Source: Chrysomallon squamiferum (taxonomy: Eukaryota > Mollusca > Gastropoda > Neomphalida > Peltospiridae). From it: DNA of 64,000 nucleotides. The notes under the pieces were generated by a model, which was given only the letters and a program-made list of their open reading frames with translations, did not search any database and was not told the origin of the DNA. Where the stretch lies: the NCBI GenBank assembly GCA_012295275.1, contig CM022665.1, positions 28,887,946 to 28,951,945 of the forward strand. The letters run 5' to 3'. The position numbers and the translations under genes were made by a program. Every line of letters begins with the position of its first letter. Position 1 is the stretch's first letter. Of this stretch, positions 57,301 through 64,000 are shown piece by piece.

Positions 57301-59040
57301 CTCCTTCAACCACACGTAAACATAGAGTTATAACCATACCATAATTAACAATATTTGTGATTAATCATATGACAGTTTTATCATATGTAAATTAAAAATG
57401 TTATACAATAACTCATTTAAATAATAATTAAATTAGTTAAATGAATGTGAAAACAACGAAGCAATGTAGTAGCATAATTATATTTTCATTAACGTCACAG
57501 ACACCATAAAACAAGTAACACAGAGAAATAAAATATGTAAGCAGAAACAGCTGTGGCCACGAGATAATAAGCAACAACTATATAATAAATAACAAAGGCT
57601 ACTAAACAAAACACAGCCGACGATGACACAACAACAACAGCAACAACAACAACAACAACCGAAACCAAACCTACCAATCAACCAAGCAAAAATAAATAAA
57701 TATATAAACAAACAGCAACAACAAAAAATAACAACAAAATAAAATAAATAAATAATCAAAAAATCAAATGAAAATACTGACATACAATTTTCTTATTTTT
57801 TTAAATGTTTTTACCTCATATATATATATATATATATATATTTAAAAGTTAATGATATTTTTTTTTTTCATTTATTTACTTAATATCTTTGAGTTCTCAT
57901 CTATTTTTAAATTATTGATATGTTTTTCTAAGTTTTATTTGTTTAGCGTATGTTGTTTACTGCATATTAAATATATTATTAACATTATATACTCTGTAGA
58001 GATTACAATCGCCACTGTATAAAAATTGCTGGACTTTATTATTGTACACTGTATACAACACAGACAGAGCTAATCAGTGAAGTACGAAAGCAAATGGGGT
58101 GTGACGTAATCATTATCATTCAATATGTATATTAATGTTTAAATGAAACAAATACTGTTTTAATGATAAACTCGTTTTTATCAACTGCTTTGGCTATTGT
58201 GAGCTAGGTTAAAAAAAATCGAAAAAAAAAACCAAAAAAAAGAACGTGTTGTAGCTCAATTCTAGAGAACTCGTTAGAGATGCTGTAGGTTGGGCGATCA
58301 ATTCTACTTGTCGCGTATCTTTACTTTTAAAAAAAAAATTATATTCTAGTAATTACGTTTCTGGTTTGTCAAAGTCTTATACCTTTTTGTCCGATCCAGC
58401 TAACATACGAAACGATTGAAGTTGATAAAAAAACGATTTATAGACCAGTTTGATTTAAACGTATGTGTGAGACCATCACCACCAGCAGCACTGAAACCTC
58501 AACCATCAAAACTAAAACATTGTAATGACACATGCATTGTTCTCACGTCAGTATTTACAGTAATGTCACAAAATGATATAAATGTTTTAAATAAACATTT
58601 AGAGACTGACAAGGGCTTCAGATGAGACAAGAACGTGAAGGTGAAATGATTTGCTTAGCCCACCATTTTATTTAATTATTTTATTTAAAAAAAAAAAAAA
58701 ATTAACCTTGTTGTTTAATATCATATTTTATTATTAGCAAAGGTTGGTCGCCTAAATGTTTAAATAGGAAATAACGCAAATTTACAAAATATCATTATTT
58801 ATTATCGTCGCTAAAAATAAATAAAAAATAACTCACATAAATACAAAATATATTTAGACCAACAACGCGGACCACCAAAATGTACGCTTTAAATATATTT
58901 AAAGGAATTGCTGCATAAATAAAATAGAATTAATGCATTTTTCATTGATAATTATTAATATTACTCTTCTCATTTGAAAGTCATCAATTCTTTTCAGTTT
59001 GTCTACGTTCCTACAAAGTTTGATATCTACCTGTACCACA
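54305..59040 (+). other. Gene-free AT-rich DNA
   Basis: Contains poly-T at 55,391-55,416 and 56,859-56,879, (TTA)n at 55,541-55,568 and (TA)n at 57,821-57,841. A CAACAA zone at 57,620-57,730 yields poly-Val or poly-Cys frames on the other strand that are not genes. Short complex patches lie at about 54,950-55,130 and 55,660-55,750. Confidence 0.7.
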
Positions 59041-59500
59041 ACTATTAACTTTCGTGTTAGACCCAGCTGGAAAATAAGTCATGTAAAAAATCAGGTAAGC
59101 AGGGACTGAAATGAACTGGAAGAGACCAGGAGGTCGTAAATCAGGCCACAACGTCTTGCGTAAGTGTTGGGTTGACTGGAAGTCTCCATTCAGGGAGTTA
59201 ACCGGGAGCTGGTGTTTTAATGTAGTATGTCGTACGATAACCCGGATTTGACAGGTTTACACTCTGCCGTTTCAATCGGCTTCAATCTTGTCTGTTCACG
59301 CACGTCAATAATGCACAACGTTGTAAGTTACATGTTTACATCGGGCTGTGAAGGTCAAGTGATTGTTGTTTCCAAAGTTTTATAGTCTGACGTGAAGCTG
59401 CGAGTTAGGCTTGTAACAGATGACGCAGTATACGTGATTTTAAATAAACAGCTGTTTTAGACGTTGCTGCGTGGGTAAAACAGGTGGGATAGCAGGTCAG
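59041..59500 (+). other. Complex, GC-richer island without gene signature
   Basis: About 450 bp of non-repetitive DNA with balanced composition stands out from the flanks. I see no open frame of note and no family motif. Possible non-coding conserved element. Confidence 0.35.
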
Positions 59501-60807
59501 AGTGAAACAATAAACAAAAAATTAGTTACTTAATGTAAAACAGTCCAGTAAATTATTTTAGATATAATCAAGTGCGTGTTTGTACGGGTGTGTCTGCACA
59601 GACTTGATGAAAGAAATCCATATAATACATTAATTATTATAGATCTACTTCTAAACAAAAAAAAAAAAAAAATCCATAATGTTCCAGTGCATCATTACAC
59701 AGTATATTTTAATATTCAGCATAATATTGCTTTGTAACCTTTAACACACACATACATATAATTATATAATCGGATGTATCTGGACAAACAGACGAAAAAG
59801 AACGCGAAAGAGATGTGTTCAACTAATAAATACGGTTACGCTACAGGCACACGCTGGCAAATATATTTATAGCTGTTTCACTGAAACAGTATGTGTTATT
59901 TATTCAATTAACTTTGTTTCTCATTTGTATGAACCACATAACATACTATTAAAATACTGGTTCCGCTGTTTTATAATATACAATCTACATTAATATATAA
60001 ACTATTTATGCAGAGTCATAGACATTAATAATAAAATAAAATAAAAGTATTATAAATTATTTACAGAATTTTTCTTAAATAAATTAACAGATATCTAAGG
60101 CACTGTTTTTCTTATTCCATAATATAATTTGCCATCTGATTATGAAATCCTAACTGCAAATGATCAACGAATGAATAAATAAATATTAACACATTTTAAA
60201 ATGATTTTTTTTAAATTTCAAAACAAAATATATTTTATTTTTATATATGATTATATACGAAAGGAAACGTTTTGCTTCTAGTCTTGACTGTCAAAGGCAA
60301 AAGATTTATTTATAGATAGGAAATTATACACCACAGTCTTTGATGTACCAGATGTGTGTCAATATCTGGAACAAGATTCCTTTTTCCTTTTTTTTTTTTT
60401 TTTTCTTCCGCGTACCCGTTCAAATAATTTTAAAGGTTGGCGTATCCTAAGTGAAAGTTTATACTCGTCACAGAAGTATAACGACAACGAGTTAGGCCCA
60501 GACTTAGAATCACTCTTCTAACCCAACAGGCGAGCACGCAGAAGTAATTCAGGCTGAATTACAGATCCAGCCATCAGCTCGGGCGATACACATTATACCT
60601 TTATTTTCAATATATGATGAACGTCAGTAATTTTTACTCATAAATACAATCTAAAGTAAAAAACAAAAAATCCATCCACCCAAAAATCGTTGTTGTTGTT
60701 GTTGTTATTATTATTTATTTATTTATACATTTTTTGGTAAGTGGTAGGTTTTATGTATTTAGTGTTCTTTAATACAGTATTGTTCTGAACTGGTTTGAAT
60801 CTTTAAA

Positions 60808-60867
<60 letters not shown>

Positions 60868-61290
60868 GTACATTTTCTTTAATCGTTGTATTTCACGACA
60901 TACCAAAATACAGCTATAGCTGTGTTCATTATTACCAAATAAGTGTGTAATGTATAATTATTATTAGTAAGCAGATCTTGCTGACTATTACATTTTTATC
61001 TGAACTGAATTAATAAACTCTAAAACAGTTTCGAAACTAATATTTGGACATCTGTTACACAAGCAACGAAGGTGTTTTCAGTAGTGGTTGTATTTCCAAA
61101 CTGCAGCACAGTAACACATGAATGCACATGTATATAGATTCATCTGTAACCATTGTTTCTCAAAGTGACTGAGCACGGTAATATTGTCCTGGGCATGGTG
61201 AATCACATTTTATGCAGTTTAAAATTTTCACAGATTTGAAGCTACGACTGATACCTTATAGCGTAATAATAAAAAAAAATATAAAAAATG
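59501..61290 (+). other. Gene-free AT-rich DNA with (AC)n
   Basis: Contains (AC)n at 60,810-60,863, poly-A at 59,658-59,672 and poly-T at 60,386-60,404. No gene. Confidence 0.75.
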
Positions 61291-62360
61291 TTTCACCGCT
61301 CCTATATTAATCAGTCCATCACCAGTAGGGCGCGCCCATGACCACTTCATCGCGGTTACGTCACTTTGTCTCACCTTTTGATTACATATCATAATTACAT
61401 ATATTACAATCAAAGTGAGGCGCGGGACAAAAAAGGTTGAAAAACAGAGATCTACACAATAAAATAACTGAAATAAAATTAAGTAACTTTATTGAACGAT
61501 TTATTTATTTATTTACTATTGCTGTTATTATTATTATTATTATTATCATTATTTTAGTAATGACATAACATTACACGTATTACAATAAAGGAAAATATGG
61601 CGTAACTCAACCAGCAATAATATTTTGAATATTTTCCTCGCTATCATTTGACCACTGACGTATAATTTGAAATATCATATATCTTAAAATCAGCTTTCTT
61701 TGGTACTTTTTTTCCTTATTTTTGTTAGTTGATTGATTACTCTCTTGTTATTTAAAAAAAACTCAAAAAAAACACACAAAAACAGGATTTCCCGTCCCTA
61801 CAAAAGAAAATATTATTTTTGGACTAACACTAAACACGTGATGGTACCCACATCATTTTTGGCGCCACCAAGTGATGACATGACAGGTGCTATCAGTAAA
61901 TAATCTTTCCCATTGACGCGACGCAGGCTCATTTAGCCATGACCGTACTTATGTTTCCTTTGACCTGCACATTTATCTTTTTTTGTGACACTAAACAAAA
62001 CAAAAAAAAAAAGAAAAGAAAAGGTCACTATAACCTAGGCCAGATCCTGATGTATCTAGGGATACCTATCAAGCGTTTCATTACTTGGCCAAAAGAGGAA
62101 TCCCGGTCACTACAGCTAGTAATAAAACTCTGTTAATACTGCCGCCCGGCGTTGACAGACAAAGCAGGTCATCGAAACAGCATCAACGTTGTATCTGCTG
62201 CCATAAACCAGCTTCCACGAGCTGCGGCGTCCCAGACAGATTTTATGATCTTTGTCCCAGACGACGACTTTATTGTACATCTCGGTCGGTCCGTGAAGAA
62301 ACGTTTTCCCGTAACACAGGGGGCCGAGGCAAATTACTGTCACCTTAAAGGTTAAACATG
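61291..62360 (+). other. Two complex islands (61.3-61.44 and 61.83-62.35 kb), no gene assigned
   Basis: The first contains the palindrome GGGCGCGCCC (61,328-61,337) beside TTACGTCAC. The second has overlapping open frames on both strands (62,085-62,364), none with a recognisable domain or splice context. The dual-strand openness probably reflects the local composition. Confidence 0.45.
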
Positions 62361-62620
62361 TCATGCCAACATTGACAATATCCGAGCAGATCTTTTTTCC
62401 TTCTTTTATTTGTCTGTTCTTGTTCTTTGTTATAATTATTAATATATGTTAGAGACGCGTTTCCGTAGAACAAGAAAACCGAATAAAGTTTCTTTATCTA
62501 GGACAGTAATTAACTATGATTATGTAACTGAGGAAGAGATGGGACAGAAAAAGACACTGACAGATAAATAGAGAATAAGGTATAAGGGTGAGAAAGAGAG
62601 AGAAAAGTATGGAGAGGCAG

Positions 62621-62703
<83 letters not shown>

Positions 62704-63887
62704 ACACAAACATACACATGTACAGAGTAAGAGAGGTAATTTAAATGAACAAATTCGCTTTCTAAGATACAGAAATAGAAAAGAAAAATGAAAAGTAAGT
62801 TGATTTATTTCAAATATACGTGTTTATATTATTTTACTGCATTACACTACTTTAATCCAAATCGTTTTAAAATAATTTCTCACAAAAATTTTACTTGTAA
62901 TTAATGCAAACAAGTTTGAATCACAAACACATTAATCTTTCTTTTTTTTTCCTTAGAGGAAGTAATAAATAAAAACGAAAATAAATATTATTTGCAAAAA
63001 TGAAACAGGTAACATATTTCTTATAAAAATTTAAAAAAAATTTCTTTTCAAAATATGAACTTTTTGTTTCTGTATAAATATTAACTGTGTCGGGCTGTAT
63101 TTTAATATTTACACTTCCCAAATTAAATTCCAATTAGCAGCGTCCATTAATTTTCCTAGTTCAGGTCAGACCATGTTCCCACACTTGTCTTTTGACCCTC
63201 TGCCCTCTTCACAGTGATTAATTTTTTGAAAGTCGTAGCCGAAAACGTAACGCTTAACTTTTCTCTCTTTTTATGCTTGCACTGAACCTTGACTCTGAGA
63301 ATATTATCATAGTTTTTGGATCATTCTCCGGTCACAAGGTGAAGTAACATACTTGAGATACAAGCAAATGCAGCTTCCTGCATCCTAGCCTGCGACTTTT
63401 TTTTTTTTTCTCTACAAAAAATTTTAATCACCACGTTTTTTCCCCCCTTCTTCACCTTAACGCTTGGTAACTGAAACGGCCACGCTAAGGCCAATTTCCC
63501 AATGTCCAGCCGTTTGACCCCTCATTTGAGGTGAGAAACTATTTACGTTGAGCCAGCTTCTGATTTGAATGTATATGTTTTATTGTCCATCTGTTGACCG
63601 CTGATGGACCCTAGAGGTCTGGATTCAGACCTGACCAGCATGCTACATAAGTACGGTACGGAAAGATAGTAATTGTGTGTGTTCTTTTTAAGCATGCATG
63701 GAATGTGAAAACATCCACCACAGAGACGAACAATCTAGACTTGAAGAGATCTGAAGGTTTTAAAATTAAAAGCCGAAATGAGTTTACTTTCTTTTGAAAC
63801 CGAATGAAATAAAATCTGGGCAATTCGTATATAAAATGTTTTTATTTGACATCAATGAAATGAATAGAAATTTACACGAATTCTTTT

Positions 63888-63951
<64 letters not shown>

Positions 63952-64000
63952 TTCTTCTTCTTTTTCTTGTAGAGTTCTAGGTTTAGTGATGATGATAGTT
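62361..64000 (+). other. Gene-free end of window with (AG)n and (TTTC)n/(TTC)n
   Basis: A perfect (AG)n tract lies at 62,624-62,701 and a pyrimidine tract of TTTC then TTC units at about 63,883-63,968. Bases 63,130-63,620 are moderately complex, with CCTCATTTGAGG at about 63,520-63,531. No gene. Confidence 0.7.

Noticed and set aside
57478-57783. Reverse frames rich in Cys and Val
   Set aside because: They come from CAACAA-type simple sequence read on the opposite strand.
62085-62364. Overlapping open frames on both strands
   Set aside because: None has a domain, splice context or codon signal. Both strands being open points to local composition rather than a gene.

Overview
This window looks like nuclear DNA from an invertebrate animal. 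It is strongly AT-rich, dense in microsatellites (GA, CA, AAT, AAAT), and its main gene is split by GT-AG introns. The gene families and intron style suggest a lophotrochozoan, possibly a mollusc, but the sequence alone does not fix the species. Nothing prokaryotic (operons, ribosome binding sites, CRISPR) is present, and I found no tRNA or rRNA gene.

Region 1 (1-17,803, + strand) is the 3' part of a large polycystin-1-like gene. I could chain 20 exons with consistent phases into one 2,535-residue open frame that is missing only its 5' end. In order it encodes about five PKD (Ig-like) repeats, an REJ module, a Thr-rich and Lys/Arg-rich linker, a GAIN region with a GPS autocleavage site (His-Leu|Thr), a first membrane span, a PLAT/LH2 domain, further spans, the extracellular polycystin domain and a TRP-like channel core ending in a stop. 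Its introns hold a 223-bp mariner-type MITE with perfect ends, a decayed mariner-family transposase, a 382-bp fold-back element and one copy of a roughly 480-bp dispersed repeat.

Region 2 (about 19,130-31,975) is a tandem segmental duplication of a roughly 6.3-6.5 kb unit. Each unit carries, in order, the dispersed repeat, unique AT-rich DNA, a 40-bp minisatellite and a single-exon gene for a histone stem-loop-binding-protein (SLBP) homologue. Copy B (30,647-31,639) is intact at 330 aa. Copy A (24,042-25,044) has a frameshift upstream of an undamaged RNA-binding domain. In copy A the minisatellite has expanded to about 34 units and a 119-bp hAT-like element has inserted with an 8-bp target duplication; copy B keeps the empty site. 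About 600 bp spanning the putative promoter and first codons of the two SLBP copies is identical by eye, although the rest of the coding sequence differs at many, mostly replacement, sites.

Region 3 (about 32-64 kb) has no gene I can support. It is AT-rich and full of microsatellites and homopolymers, interrupted by islands of higher complexity with promoter- or enhancer-like motifs. The clearest is 44.3-45.0 kb (YY1-, CRE- and ETS-like motifs); others lie near 33.1, 36.8, 38.5, 40.1, 46.4, 49.6, 52.6, 59.2, 61.3 and 62.2 kb. These are inferred regulatory candidates only.

The most interesting content is the duplicated intronless SLBP pair with its evidence of conversion and lopsided divergence, and the natural insertion/empty-site comparison it provides. 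All coordinates, translations and identity statements come from reading by eye.
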